Source: Blastopirellula sp. J2-11
GTDB lineage: Bacteria > Planctomycetota > Planctomycetia > Pirellulales > Pirellulaceae
Assembly (NCBI RefSeq): GCF_024584705.1
Contig: NZ_CP097384.1
Span: forward strand, 1,860,001 to 1,924,000
Reading direction: 5' to 3'
DNA: 64,000 bases
Shown one piece after another: positions 45,865 through 55,700 of the stretch (its first letter is position 1; each line of letters starts with the position of its first letter). The position numbers were made by a program, and so were the translations under genes. The notes beneath the pieces are model-generated. The model did no database searches, had not been told where the DNA came from, and saw only the letters and a list, made by a program, of their open reading frames with translations.

Positions 45865-47832
45865 ATGCACGACCGGATCAAAAAGATCTATCCAGAGGCG
45901 TTCGGCTGGATCTTCCAACGCCTTCGGCGCGGAACGATCCCTGCAGCGCCGTTGACGATTGTTTTGGCGGCGATTGCTGGCGTCCTCACCGGTTACGGCT
46001 CGGTCTTATTCGCTTATCTGTTTGAGATCATTCGCGAACTGACGGTCCTGCGTTTCGTCGCCTGGAGCGAGTTCACCATCTGGGGCTACGTCGCTCTTGC
46101 TGCGTCGCCGGCGATGGGAATTCTGTTTGTCGCTTGGTTTACGCGCTATCTTCGGCTCGAAGGTCAGGCCGTACCCGAGGTGATCAAATCGGTCGCTCGC
46201 AAGGATGGCGTGATCCGTCCCTTTTGGTCGTTGGCCAAGGTCTTTTCGTCGGCCGTCTGTATCGGCGTCGGCGGTTCGGTGGGGCCTGAAGGTCCGATGG
46301 TTCTGATCGGTTCCTCGATCGCTAGCGCCGCTGGTCAGTTTTTTCGCTTGTCGTCACGCAACCTGCGTACGTTGGTCGCCGCTGGCGCCGCCGCTGGCAT
46401 TAGCGCCGCTTTTAATGCGCCGATCGCCGGCGTGATTTTCTCGTGCGAAATCATCCTCGGCAGTTTCGCCGTCGAAAGTCTGACCCCGATCGTCATCGCC
46501 GCGGTGCTTGCTGCGGTGGTGCAAAAGCAAGTGGGCGAACACGGCGTGAATGTCGCTTTTCCCCAGATTTCACACGAGTATGCAGGCAATTGGATCGAGC
46601 TGCCCTCTTACTTTTTGCTGGGCATTATCTGTGGATTCGCTTCGATCGGCTTTGTGTGCTTGCTGTATTGGACGGAAGATATCGCGAAAACTTGGACGCC
46701 CAAGTGGTGGATGAGGGCGCTGGTCTGCGGAACCTTGGTCGGCGTTATCGGCGCCGGCTACTTTGTCGTTTATCCCGCGCCTCCGACGATCTCCGCCGAA
46801 GAATCTGCGAACGAGTCGGATTCGCTTGCCGAAGAAATGCGCGAAGAAGGGCATCATCCACGCGGACCGGCGCTCTACGGCGTTGGCTACGACACCGTCG
46901 AGCACTCGCTGCATCTGCAAAACGCCGAAAAGCCGATGCCGGTTCGTCGTCAGAACGTCGACATCACCAGCACGAAAGTAGTGCCGCTCAGTCGTGAAGA
47001 GATGATCGCTCACCTCTGGTGGCTGGTTCCCTTGATCCTGCTGAAGCCGATCTGCACTAGTTTGACGTTGGGCGGCGGCGGCGCCGGCGGCATCTTCGCC
47101 CCTTCGCTCTTCTTGGGAGCGACGCTGGGGGGCGCCTATGGAATCGTTTGCAACTTAATTGCGCCCGACATGTGCGCCAGCCCTGGCGCGTATGCGCTAG
47201 TTGGCATGGGCGCCGTGGTCGCCGGCACAACGCATGGAGTGCTCAGCGCGATTCTGATTGTCTACGAGTTAACCGGCGACTATCACATTATTTTGCCGAT
47301 CATGGGAGCCGCTTGCATCTCTAGCGTTGTCGCCTGGTTTAGCGATCCTGAAAATATCTACTCCAAGCGTCTGGCGCGCAGCGGCGAGTCGATCGCGCGG
47401 AGCCATGACTTGCATGGAGCCGAGCATATCAAAGTGCGGGATGTGATGATCCGCCGCTTTCCCACCGTAAAAAATACGGACAACCTGGTGCAGATCATCA
47501 AGGTGGCGCGGCAAAATCCGCACATCGAAAGCCTGCCGGTCATGGATGACGACAATCGATTGATCGGAATCATTCGTCCCGAAGACTTGCATCGCGTCAT
47601 GGATACCGACGTCTCCCCCTATTTGGTGAATGCAGACGATATTGCGCTGATGATGCCGATCTCGGTCTCGCCAGAAGAGAATCTGCTTGAGGCGCTGCGC
47701 GATTTTGGATCGCGCGATGTCGACACGTTGCCGGTCGAGATCGGGGAAGGGGGGCGGCGGCAGCTAATCGGTCTGCTGCTGCGAGCCGACGTGATGAGCC
47801 GCTACCGCGAAGCGATGCTTTCGCGCCACTAG
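45865..47832 (+). CDS. ClC-family chloride channel/transporter with CBS domains
   Basis: A 655-residue integral membrane protein of the ClC family with a C-terminal pair of CBS domains (about 530-650). The gating glutamate is present (GSVGPEGP, Glu142, equal to E148 of the E. coli protein), as is GGAGGIFAPSLFLGA. The position equal to the internal proton glutamate (E203) appears to be Ile in FSCEIILGSF, and the GSGIP selectivity motif reads GQAVPE. A soluble, charged insertion (about 310-370) lies between membrane segments. CBS domains usually bind adenine nucleotides and gate transport. Chloride is the likely ion, but altered motifs leave selectivity open. Confidence 0.87.
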   Translation: MHDRIKKIYPEAFGWIFQRLRRGTIPAAPLTIVLAAIAGVLTGYGSVLFAYLFEIIRELTVLRFVAWSEFTIWGYVALAASPAMGILFVAWFTRYLRLEGQAVPEVIKSVARKDGVIRPFWSLAKVFSSAVCIGVGGSVGPEGPMVLIGSSIASAAGQFFRLSSRNLRTLVAAGAAAGISAAFNAPIAGVIFSCEIILGSFAVESLTPIVIAAVLAAVVQKQVGEHGVNVAFPQISHEYAGNWIELPSYFLLGIICGFASIGFVCLLYWTEDIAKTWTPKWWMRALVCGTLVGVIGAGYFVVYPAPPTISAEESANESDSLAEEMREEGHHPRGPALYGVGYDTVEHSLHLQNAEKPMPVRRQNVDITSTKVVPLSREEMIAHLWWLVPLILLKPICTSLTLGGGGAGGIFAPSLFLGATLGGAYGIVCNLIAPDMCASPGAYALVGMGAVVAGTTHGVLSAILIVYELTGDYHIILPIMGAACISSVVAWFSDPENIYSKRLARSGESIARSHDLHGAEHIKVRDVMIRRFPTVKNTDNLVQIIKVARQNPHIESLPVMDDDNRLIGIIRPEDLHRVMDTDVSPYLVNADDIALMMPISVSPEENLLEALRDFGSRDVDTLPVEIGEGGRRQLIGLLLRADVMSRYREAMLSRH

Positions 47833-47947
47833 AGCAGCGCTGCGGGTCCGCCGTTCGCCAGCCCCCTAATCGTTACAACCCAATCGGTAATTCTCGGGTA
47901 GCGGACGCGAAATCGGTTCACCTTACGGCTCAACTCCCCCCAGGGGC

Positions 47948-48034
47948 TGTTTTCTGACCTAGTGTCTCTCCAGGTCGGGAATTTTCCCTACTTATAGGGT
48001 TAGATCGTAGCAACGATCGTCCCAGGGGCAGAAC
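47948..48034 (+). other. Leader with successive dyads before the hybrid kinase gene
   Basis: Several short inverted repeats follow each other: GACCT/AGGTC (47955-47976), GGGAA/TTCCC, CCCTA/TAGGG and GATCGT/ACGATC (48003-48018). They could be an RNA structure or operator sites near the start codon. Confidence 0.35.
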
Positions 48035-50029
48035 ATGAAAAACGAACGATTCACAACGCTCATTGTGTGTCGCAATCCTGATTTGATTGCGGCGGTATCG
48101 AGTGAGCTAAGTCGCAGCCAATCGGTAGAGTGGCGATTTCAGGCCGTTGCCGACGCGGATTCGATGATCGGCGATCAGCCGGTCGAGATCTGTTTGTTCT
48201 TGATCGATCGCACGCATCCGCTGCGAGAAGAAATGTCGGAACTTCGTCGCGTGCGGCAACGTCTTCCTCAGGCGGTCGTTATCGTCGTCGGTGACGAAAA
48301 ATCAGGCGAAGTCGAACTGGAAGCATGGTCGAGCGGCGCCGATGAATTTGCGCCGACTTTGCATCTTTCCGCCGCTGCGATCGAACTGATGGTGATGCGG
48401 TGCGTCGAGCGGCGAATGACCGCCGATAAGTTGCGACATCGCGAGCGTTGGTATCGAGTAGCGGTCGCCGAAGGAAATGTCGGTCTGTGGCGTTGGGATC
48501 GCCCCTGCAATTTCTTTTATCTGGCCGATCACTTTCAAGACATGCTGAGCATTGCGCATGAGGATCTGCCGAGTAATCTTGCGCAATGGATAGAACGAAT
48601 CCATCCCGACGATCGGCGAGCGACGCTAGACGCGGCAGACGCTCATTTTTCAGGACGTTCGGATCGCTTTGTCGTTGAACATCGCATTCGCCGCGGCGAC
48701 GGCGGATACCGTTGGTATCTCTCCAGCGGTTGCGTGGCCGAAAATGACGCTGACCGCAAGCAGATCCTCGGAGCATCGACCGACATCACCGCGCGTAAAG
48801 AAGCGGAGTTCGCTTTGCAGCGCGCCAAACGCGCCGCCGAATCGGCCGTTCGCGTGAAGGCCGAGTTTCTGACGAATATGAGCCATGAGCTGCGGACGCC
48901 GCTGGCGGCGATTTTGGGTTACTCCGAAATCATGGAAGATCATGCCGTCACGACCGAGTCGTTGGAAGCGATCGATACGATCCGCCGCAATGGTCAGCAT
49001 CTACTGCAACTGATCGGCGATATTTTAGAGTTCTCGCGGATTGAATCGGGCAAGTTGGAAGTCAGCGCGATGCCGACGCCTGCCTACGAATTTTTGAAGA
49101 GCACGTTTGAATCGTTTCGCGAGTTGGCCGATGACAAAGGGCTGCGATTCGTCGTGGACGTATCTGATCAGATTCCGGAAATGATCCTCACCGATCCCGT
49201 CTGCGTACGTCAGATCTTGTGGCGATTGGTGACCAACGCCGTGAAGTTTACCGACACCGGCGAAATCGGAGTCGCGGTTCGCGTCGCCGACGGAGACTTG
49301 GAGCTGAACGTCCGCGATACCGGCTGCGGCATCCCGGCGGAAATGCTCAGTTCGATCTATCAACCCTTTCGTCAGGCGGACAACTCTTGCACGCGTGAGC
49401 ATGATGGCGCTGGTCTGGGATTGGCGATCTGCCAAAAGCTGTCGCAGATGTTGGGGGGCGATATCTCCGTTCGCAGTGAAGCAGGCGCTGGATCGCAATT
49501 TACGGTCCGTTTGCCAATCGATCGGAGCGCGGAGAGCGCGAAGCAAGCTGGTAAACGGAAAAAAGAGAAGCTCTCGGCGACGCGTCTCAGCGGACGCGTG
49601 TTGCTGGCCGAAGACGGTCCTGATAACCAGCGCCTTTATGACCTGTTGCTGCGCACCGCTGGCGCCAACGTAACGGTGGTCGAAAATGGCCGCCAAGCGA
49701 TGGAAGTCGCCCTGGAGCAAGCCGCTTTGGATGCGGATGGGGGCGGATTTGATCTGATCTTGATGGATATGCAGATGCCGGTCATGGACGGCTACGAAGC
49801 GACGCGCGTTTTGCGATTGGCCGGCTATCGCAAACCGATCGTCGCTTTAACCGCGCATGCGATGGCCGATGATCGCGCCAAATGTCTGGATGCAGGCTGT
49901 AACGACTACATCGCCAAGCCGGTCGAACGTAGTCGTTTGATCACGATCAGCCGATCATGGATCGAAGAAGGTCGCAGTCTGCAAAACGAGTTGAATCTCA
50001 GCGCCGACGCATCGACGACGATTGGCTAG
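48035..50029 (+). CDS. Soluble hybrid histidine kinase
   Basis: A 664-residue cytoplasmic sensor kinase with no membrane segment. Order: N-terminal receiver-like domain (about 1-125, with Asp in CLFLIDRTHP), PAS/PAC domain (about 140-265, ending ILGASTDITARK), HisKA (SHELRTPLAAILGYSEI, His283), HATPase (NAVKFTDTG, DTGCGIP, GAGLGLAICQKLS) and a C-terminal receiver with phospho-acceptor Asp578 (LILMDMQMPVMDGYEA) and Lys in YIAKP. It should carry out an internal phosphorelay; no separate output domain or HPt is nearby. Start has AGGGG upstream. Neighbours give no hint of its signal. Confidence 0.88.
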   Translation: MKNERFTTLIVCRNPDLIAAVSSELSRSQSVEWRFQAVADADSMIGDQPVEICLFLIDRTHPLREEMSELRRVRQRLPQAVVIVVGDEKSGEVELEAWSSGADEFAPTLHLSAAAIELMVMRCVERRMTADKLRHRERWYRVAVAEGNVGLWRWDRPCNFFYLADHFQDMLSIAHEDLPSNLAQWIERIHPDDRRATLDAADAHFSGRSDRFVVEHRIRRGDGGYRWYLSSGCVAENDADRKQILGASTDITARKEAEFALQRAKRAAESAVRVKAEFLTNMSHELRTPLAAILGYSEIMEDHAVTTESLEAIDTIRRNGQHLLQLIGDILEFSRIESGKLEVSAMPTPAYEFLKSTFESFRELADDKGLRFVVDVSDQIPEMILTDPVCVRQILWRLVTNAVKFTDTGEIGVAVRVADGDLELNVRDTGCGIPAEMLSSIYQPFRQADNSCTREHDGAGLGLAICQKLSQMLGGDISVRSEAGAGSQFTVRLPIDRSAESAKQAGKRKKEKLSATRLSGRVLLAEDGPDNQRLYDLLLRTAGANVTVVENGRQAMEVALEQAALDADGGGFDLILMDMQMPVMDGYEATRVLRLAGYRKPIVALTAHAMADDRAKCLDAGCNDYIAKPVERSRLITISRSWIEEGRSLQNELNLSADASTTIG

Positions 50030-50099
50030 GATCGCAGGCGTTGGCAGGTTATGTTGGAAAGCGATAATCCCAACATTTCGTTTGCAGCCGAGACTCGCC

Positions 50100-50747
50100 A
50101 TGTCGAAAATCCGATTGTCGCTTTCGTTAATCTGCTGCTTGCAGATCGCACTGACACTGCAGGCCGAAGAGCCGAAAGCCCAAGAACCTGCTGTGGAGAA
50201 GCTGTTTGACGGCAAGTCATTGTCCGGCTGGAAAATCGCCGACAAAGGCAACTTTGACAAGCATGGCGCGGTGACTGTCAAAGAGGGGGAGATCCTGATA
50301 AAGAAAGGGGATTCTGGCGCCGGAATCTTCCGCACTGACCAACCGCCGCGAATGAACTACGAGATCTCGCTCGAAGCGAAGCGGACCGACGGCTCCGATT
50401 TTTTCTGCGGGCTCACTTTTCCAATCAACGACGAATATTGCACGATGGTGATCGGCGGCTGGGGAGGCGGAGTAACCGGATTGTCGAATGTCGATGATCT
50501 GAGCGCGATCGAAAATGGCGCGACCGGGTATCAAGAGTTCAAAAACGATCAGTGGTACAAAATACGTTTGCGCGTGACGCCAGAGAGCATCACCGCCTGG
50601 ATCGATGGCGATTCGATTTTCAACGTGAAAACAGCCGGTGCGAAATTCAGCATCTGGTGGGAACAAGAGCCGATGCGTCCGTTGGGGATCGCAACGTGGA
50701 ACACGTCGGCGGCGCTGCGGAACCTGGAATTGAAGAAGCTGAAATAG
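50100..50747 (+). CDS. Secreted DUF1080 protein (short form)
   Basis: A 215-residue exported DUF1080 protein. The ATG at 50100 gives a signal peptide (SLICCLQIALTLQAEE), whereas the longer frame from 50022 adds residues before it. EKLFDGKSLSGWKIAD, the strand MNYEISLEAKRTDGSDFFCGLTFP (cited in part) and QWYKIRLRVTPESITAWIDG are typical. Unlike the gene at 41520 it lacks an extra N-terminal domain. It may act on glycosides in the periplasm. It ends at a strong bidirectional terminator. Confidence 0.85.
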   Translation: MSKIRLSLSLICCLQIALTLQAEEPKAQEPAVEKLFDGKSLSGWKIADKGNFDKHGAVTVKEGEILIKKGDSGAGIFRTDQPPRMNYEISLEAKRTDGSDFFCGLTFPINDEYCTMVIGGWGGGVTGLSNVDDLSAIENGATGYQEFKNDQWYKIRLRVTPESITAWIDGDSIFNVKTAGAKFSIWWEQEPMRPLGIATWNTSAALRNLELKKLK

Positions 50748-50767
50748 TTTGGCCCCTAGGATCATAC

Positions 50768-50801
50768 AAAAAAGGCCGCGAACAAGCTCGCGGCCTTTTT
50801 T
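50768..50801. terminator. Bidirectional terminator
   Basis: Arms 50768-50781 and 50788-50801 are exact complements, with A6 before and T6 after, so it serves both the DUF1080 gene (plus) and the PQQ-like gene (minus). Confidence 0.92.
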
Positions 50802-50826
50802 CGTGAGATACGCTTATCAGCAGACG

Positions 50827-52239
50827 TTATTTGGCGCCGATGCAATAGAGCGTTTTCTCGCCGCGGACGTACATCTTGTCTCCGATGATCGCTGGCGATG
50901 CGTCGAACTCGTCATCCAATTTGTTTTCGGCGACGACCTCAAATTTTTTGTCGCACTTGACCACCATCGCGGCGCCGTTGCGGGCGAAGAAATAGAGGTT
51001 GCCGCCGACCGCGACCGGTGATGCGTAAAGCGTATCCAAGCCGTCGAGCCGTTCATTCTCGAAGTAGGTTTCGCCGGTGTCGGCGTCCACGCAGCTGAGA
51101 ACCGCGTTGCGTCCCTTGGTGATGAACAGCAATCCGTCGCACAAGATCGGCGAAGCGATGTACGGCGTGCCGTCGTCGCGCGACCAGGCGACTTTGTCGG
51201 TATCGGTGATGTCGCCGTGCGAGCCGAGCGGGATCGCATACAAAGCGTAGCCGCGATAGCCGGTCATGCAGTAAACCAGATCATTGTGCCGAATCGGCGA
51301 AGGAATCGCGTTGGTCACCTGACCGCCGCATTCCCAGATTAGCTCGCCGGTCTTCAGGTCGTAGCTGCGCGAACGATTAGTGCCGTTCACGATCACTTGT
51401 TTGCGGCCATCCAGTTCGGTCACCAGCGGCGTATTCCAACTGGTTGGTTCATCCCGTTCTTTTTTCCACAACGTTTCGCCATCGACGGCGCTCAGCGCGG
51501 TGATGAACGATTCTCCTTCGTGATCCCAGTTGATGATCAGCTCGTCGTCGGCCAAGACCGGCGACGTGCCTTCGCCGAAACCGTTTCGCGTTTGCATCTT
51601 GCCGAGATCTTTTTTCCAGACCAGATCGCCATCTAACGTGTAGGCGTAAACGCCGAACGAACCAAACGAAACGTAAAGCCGTTCGCCATCGGTCACCGGC
51701 GAGGAGGAAGCGAACGTGTTGGTCGCATGTCCTCCTTCGTGCGGGACCGCTTCGCAGGCAACTCGCTGCCAGAGCGTTTTACCAGTGTTGCGATCGATGC
51801 ACAGCACGACGAACTGATGCAGTTTCGAAGGCGCGCCCCCGCCGCCGAAGCCGCCGCGACCAAATCCTCCGGGGCCGCCAGGTCTGCCGGGGCCACCGGG
51901 CCCAAAACCACCACGGCCGCGCGGTCGATCTCCTGCGGGACGTTCGGGACGCGGCGTTGGTTCCGCTTCGGCTGTCGGCTTTTCACCCGGTTTGTCGGTT
52001 TCAATAGAAGTGAGCAAAAAAAGTTTGTCGCCCCAGATGATGGGGGTCGAACTGCCACGCCCCGGCACGTCGACCTTCCAAACAATATTTTTGTCGCTGG
52101 ACCATTCGGTCGGCGGTGAGCCTGCGGCGACTCCATCGGCGTTGGGGCCGCGCCACTGGGGCCAACCTTCGGCAGCCGTGGCGATGTTGCCCGCCAAGAG
52201 CAGGGCTGCAGCTAGGGAAAGAAGCAGATTGCGGTACAT
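50827..52239 (-). CDS. Secreted PQQ-like beta-propeller protein
   Basis: A 470-residue exported beta-propeller of the PQQ-binding-like repeat family. Starting at 52239 (GAGG seven bases upstream) gives a signal peptide MYRNLLLSLAAALLLAG with cleavage near TAA. Repeats are seen as GWPQWRGPNADG, GDLVWKKDLG, DGETLWKKERD and TGELIWECGG. A Gly/Arg/Pro-rich insertion (about 105-145, RGGFGPGGPGRPGG) interrupts the first blades. No cytochrome or quinone-enzyme catalytic residues can be assigned, so a scaffold or binding role is as likely as catalysis. Such genes are abundant in planctomycetes. Confidence 0.82.
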   Translation of the reverse strand: MYRNLLLSLAAALLLAGNIATAAEGWPQWRGPNADGVAAGSPPTEWSSDKNIVWKVDVPGRGSSTPIIWGDKLFLLTSIETDKPGEKPTAEAEPTPRPERPAGDRPRGRGGFGPGGPGRPGGPGGFGRGGFGGGGAPSKLHQFVVLCIDRNTGKTLWQRVACEAVPHEGGHATNTFASSSPVTDGERLYVSFGSFGVYAYTLDGDLVWKKDLGKMQTRNGFGEGTSPVLADDELIINWDHEGESFITALSAVDGETLWKKERDEPTSWNTPLVTELDGRKQVIVNGTNRSRSYDLKTGELIWECGGQVTNAIPSPIRHNDLVYCMTGYRGYALYAIPLGSHGDITDTDKVAWSRDDGTPYIASPILCDGLLFITKGRNAVLSCVDADTGETYFENERLDGLDTLYASPVAVGGNLYFFARNGAAMVVKCDKKFEVVAENKLDDEFDASPAIIGDKMYVRGEKTLYCIGAK

Positions 52240-52505
52240 AGAGAACCTCGGGGCTGAGACAAGTGCGGCGGTAGCGACCGTTGATCTTACCCCGCTGGCG
52301 ACGTTTGGGGCCGTTGGCAGGCTCACAAAACGGACGAATTTATCCCGGCTGATGCTTTAGGAAGTTGCGAAGGAGGAAAATTTGGCTGGTGTTCGCTTGG
52401 CTCGATAAAACGCAACTTCAAAAAACGCCAGCGAGGGAAAATCGCTGGGCAATTCAAAGGCGGATCGAAGTAGCCGACCGCGTTTCCCTCGCTGGCGCTG
52501 GCGGG

Positions 52506-52622
52506 CTAGAGCAATTTTCACGAGGGTGTCCCAGTTCCGCAGATTACCGGCGCTGCAGTAAGACGCTACTTTCGCGGGAGCGAAAGGCGACTATTTGTTC
52601 AGCTTGCTGAAAAACGCTCTAG
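52506..52622. repeat. MITE-like element with CTAGAGC ends
   Basis: Ends CTAGAGCAATTTTCA (52506-52520) and, inverted, CTAGAGCGTTTTTCA (52608-52622) match at 13 of 15 positions. The right half recurs at 62420-62456, identical over about 37 bases, in opposite orientation. Confidence 0.7.
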
Positions 52623-52710
52623 GAAGAGCAATGGGCGCCGGCGACTTCCAGTAGCGCCCCTGCAAAACGGCTGCGGCGGATTCGCGCCTATGCACGCCTG
52701 TACAGTTGGG

Positions 52711-52716
52711 TATGAT
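52711..52716 (+). promoter_or_regulatory. -10-like box close to the lhr start
   Basis: TATGAT ends nine bases before the A of the ATG, so transcripts starting from it would have almost no leader. The -35 is poor and there is no Shine-Dalgarno sequence. Confidence 0.4.
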
Positions 52717-52724
52717 AAATCATC

Positions 52725-55700
52725 ATGATCCTCGACCAATTTCATCCGATTGTTCGCGAGTGGTTTCAGACGAAATTCGGCGAGCCGACCGACGCGCAAG
52801 CCCAGGGTTGGCCTTCGATCGCTGGACGTCGAAATACGTTGATCGCTGCGCCGACTGGATCAGGTAAAACGTTGGCGGCGTTTATGGTTTGTCTCGATCG
52901 CCTGTTCCGGCGGTGGATGGCCGGCAGTCTGAGAGACGCAACTTACGTCGTCTATGTGTCGCCGCTCAAAGCGCTGTCGAACGATATTCAGCGCAATCTG
53001 GAGACGCCGCTGGAAGAGATCTGCAATCTCGCCGAGCGTCGCGGTATTTTGCCTCCCCAGATTCGTACTGCGGTGCGAACCGGTGATACGCCCTCCAGCG
53101 AGCGTCAGGCGATGGTTCGCCGTCCTCCCCACATTTTGGTGACGACGCCGGAGTCGCTGTATCTGATTCTGACCGCTCCCAAAGCACGGCTGACATTGCA
53201 GCATGTCGATACGGTCATCGTCGACGAAATCCATGCGTTGGCCCGTGACAAACGGGGATCTCATCTCACGCTGACGCTGGAGCGGCTCAACGCAGTTTGC
53301 CATGCGCGACCGGTTCGAATTGGTCTCTCGGCGACGCAAAAACCGATTGAAGAGATCGCCGCGTTTCTGGTCGGCTCCCCCAATGAAGACGAGAGCGAAG
53401 CGACAAGTTGCGATATCGTCGACGCGGGGCATCGTCGCGATTTGGACCTGCAGGTAGTCGTGCCGCCGACGCCGCTTGAAGCGGTTTGCTCGAATGAGCA
53501 ATGGGCCGAGGTCTACGAGCAACTGATTGAGTTAATCAACTCGCATCGCAGCACGCTGGTCTTCGTCAATACGCGCCGCATGGCGGAACGCGTCGCCCAT
53601 CGGTTGACCGAGGCACTGGGCGAAGAAGTGATCACGTCGCATCACGGCAGCTTGTCGAAAGAGATTCGCCACTCGGCCGAACAGCGTCTGAAAGCTGGTC
53701 AGCTAAAGGCGATTGTCGCGACCGCATCGCTTGAGATGGGTATCGACATCGGCTATATCGACCTGGTCGTACAAATCGGCTCGTCTCGCTCGATCGCCAA
53801 CTTTCTGCAGCGCGTCGGACGCTCGGGACACTCGCTCCGCGCGACCCCCAAAGGGCGGTTGATGCCGCTGACCCGCGACGAACTGATCGAGTGCTGCGCC
53901 TTGATGCGCGCTATCGGTAAAGGAGTGCTCGACAAGATCGAGATCCCCGAAAAGCCGCTCGATATTCTGGCGCAACAAATAGTCGCCGAGGTCGCCGCCG
54001 AAGATCGGGACGAAGAGGAATTGTTTCACCTTTTTCGCCGCGCCTATCCGTATCGCAACTTGCAACGGAAAGAATACGACGGCGTGCTGGAGATTCTCAA
54101 TCGCGGACTGACGCGCTCGATCAAAAACGGCGCCTACCTGCATCGCGATCCGATCAACGGCCAGCTCAAGGCGCGACGCGGCGCTCGGATCGCGGCGTGC
54201 ACCAGCGGCGGCGCGATCCCAGACACGGCCCAATATCGCGTGGTGACCGAAGGAGAAAAAACCTTTGTCGGTTCGGTCGACGAAGATTTTGCGATCGAAA
54301 GTTTGGCCGGCGACGTCTTCTTACTGGGCAACACCTCTTGGCGAATCGCCTACGTCCGTAACGGCGAAGTCGTCGTCAACGACGCGCAAGGCCAGCCCCC
54401 CAGCATTCCGTTTTGGTTTGGAGAATCACCGGGACGCACCGTCGAACTGTCGAGCGAGATCTCGCTGCTGCGCGAAGAGATGGCGCAGCGGATTGTCGCC
54501 GCCGATCGAGAGCGAAGTCGCGCGAAAGTTCAACTGCCGGCGCTGGCCGATGGCTTGCTCGAAAATTCATTCGATCAACTTGACGCCGAGACCGTCGCGT
54601 GGGTCGAGAGCGAATGTTTGGCTTCCCGCTTCGCCGCGATGCAGGCGGTGCGCTATGTCGCCGCCCAGCAGTCGGCGATCGGCATGGTGCCGACGCAGCG
54701 GCAGATTGTGTTTGAGCGCTTCTTTGACGAATCGGGCGCGATGCAATTGGTGGTTCATTCGCCGCTGGGGACGCGGATCAATCGAGCTTGGGGACTCGCG
54801 TTTCGCAAGCGTTTCTGTCGTTCGTTTGACTTTGAACTGCAAGCCAGCGCTGATGATGACGGCATCGTCTTGTCGCTGGGGCCGCAACATAGTTTTCCGC
54901 TGGAAGACATGTTTCGCATGTTGACGATCGAGTCCGGGCCTAAACTGTTGGAGCAAGCGCTGTTGGCCGTGCCGATGTTTGGCGTTCGCTGGCGCTGGAA
55001 CGTCACGCGGGCGCTGGCGCTGCTTCGGTTTACCGGCGGCAAAAAAGTGCCCCCGCACATGTTGCGGTTTCGAGCTGATGACATGTTGGCGGCCGCTTTT
55101 CCGGACCAGGTCGGTTGTCTTGAGAATCATGGCGCCGACATCGAGTATCCCGATCATCCGATCGTGCAGCAGACGTTGCATGACTGCATGACCGAAGCGA
55201 TGGATCTCGTCCGTTGGAAGCAGATGTTGATCGACGTGCAGGAAGGACGCGTCGAGTTTGTGCCGCGCGATACGCGTGAACCGTCGCCGTTCGCCCATGA
55301 GCGGATTAACGCTAATCCGTACGCGTTTCTCGATCCGGCGCCGTTAGAAGAACGCCGCACGCGAGCCGTCGCGACGCGGCGAACTCTTTCGACCAGCGAA
55401 ATGAAAGAGCTGGGCAAGCTGTCGTACGAAGCGATTTCGACCGTCCGGCAAGAAGCCTGGCCGGTGGTTCGGGACGCGGACGAACTGCATGACGTGCTTG
55501 CTTCGATGATTGTGCTTCCCCAAACGCTGGCGCTCGACTGGACTCCTCATTTCGCTCGCTTGGCGGAGCAGGGGAGGGCGGTTCGCTACACGCGTCCCGG
55601 CGGCGCGCCGTTGTGGGTGGCGCTCGAAAATTTGCCGGTCGTGCAGGCAATTTGGCCCGATGGCATTGCCGACCCGGCGGCCACGTTGCCGACGTCGCTG

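Larger units (their letters stand above)
52240..52724. other. Intergenic region before lhr with two inverted-repeat elements
   Basis: Contains an inverted pair CAGCGAGGGAAA/TTTCCCTCGCTG (about 52429-52496) and a separate 117-base element at 52506-52622. A TATGAT at 52711-52716 lies just upstream of the lhr start. No gene recognised. Confidence 0.55.
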
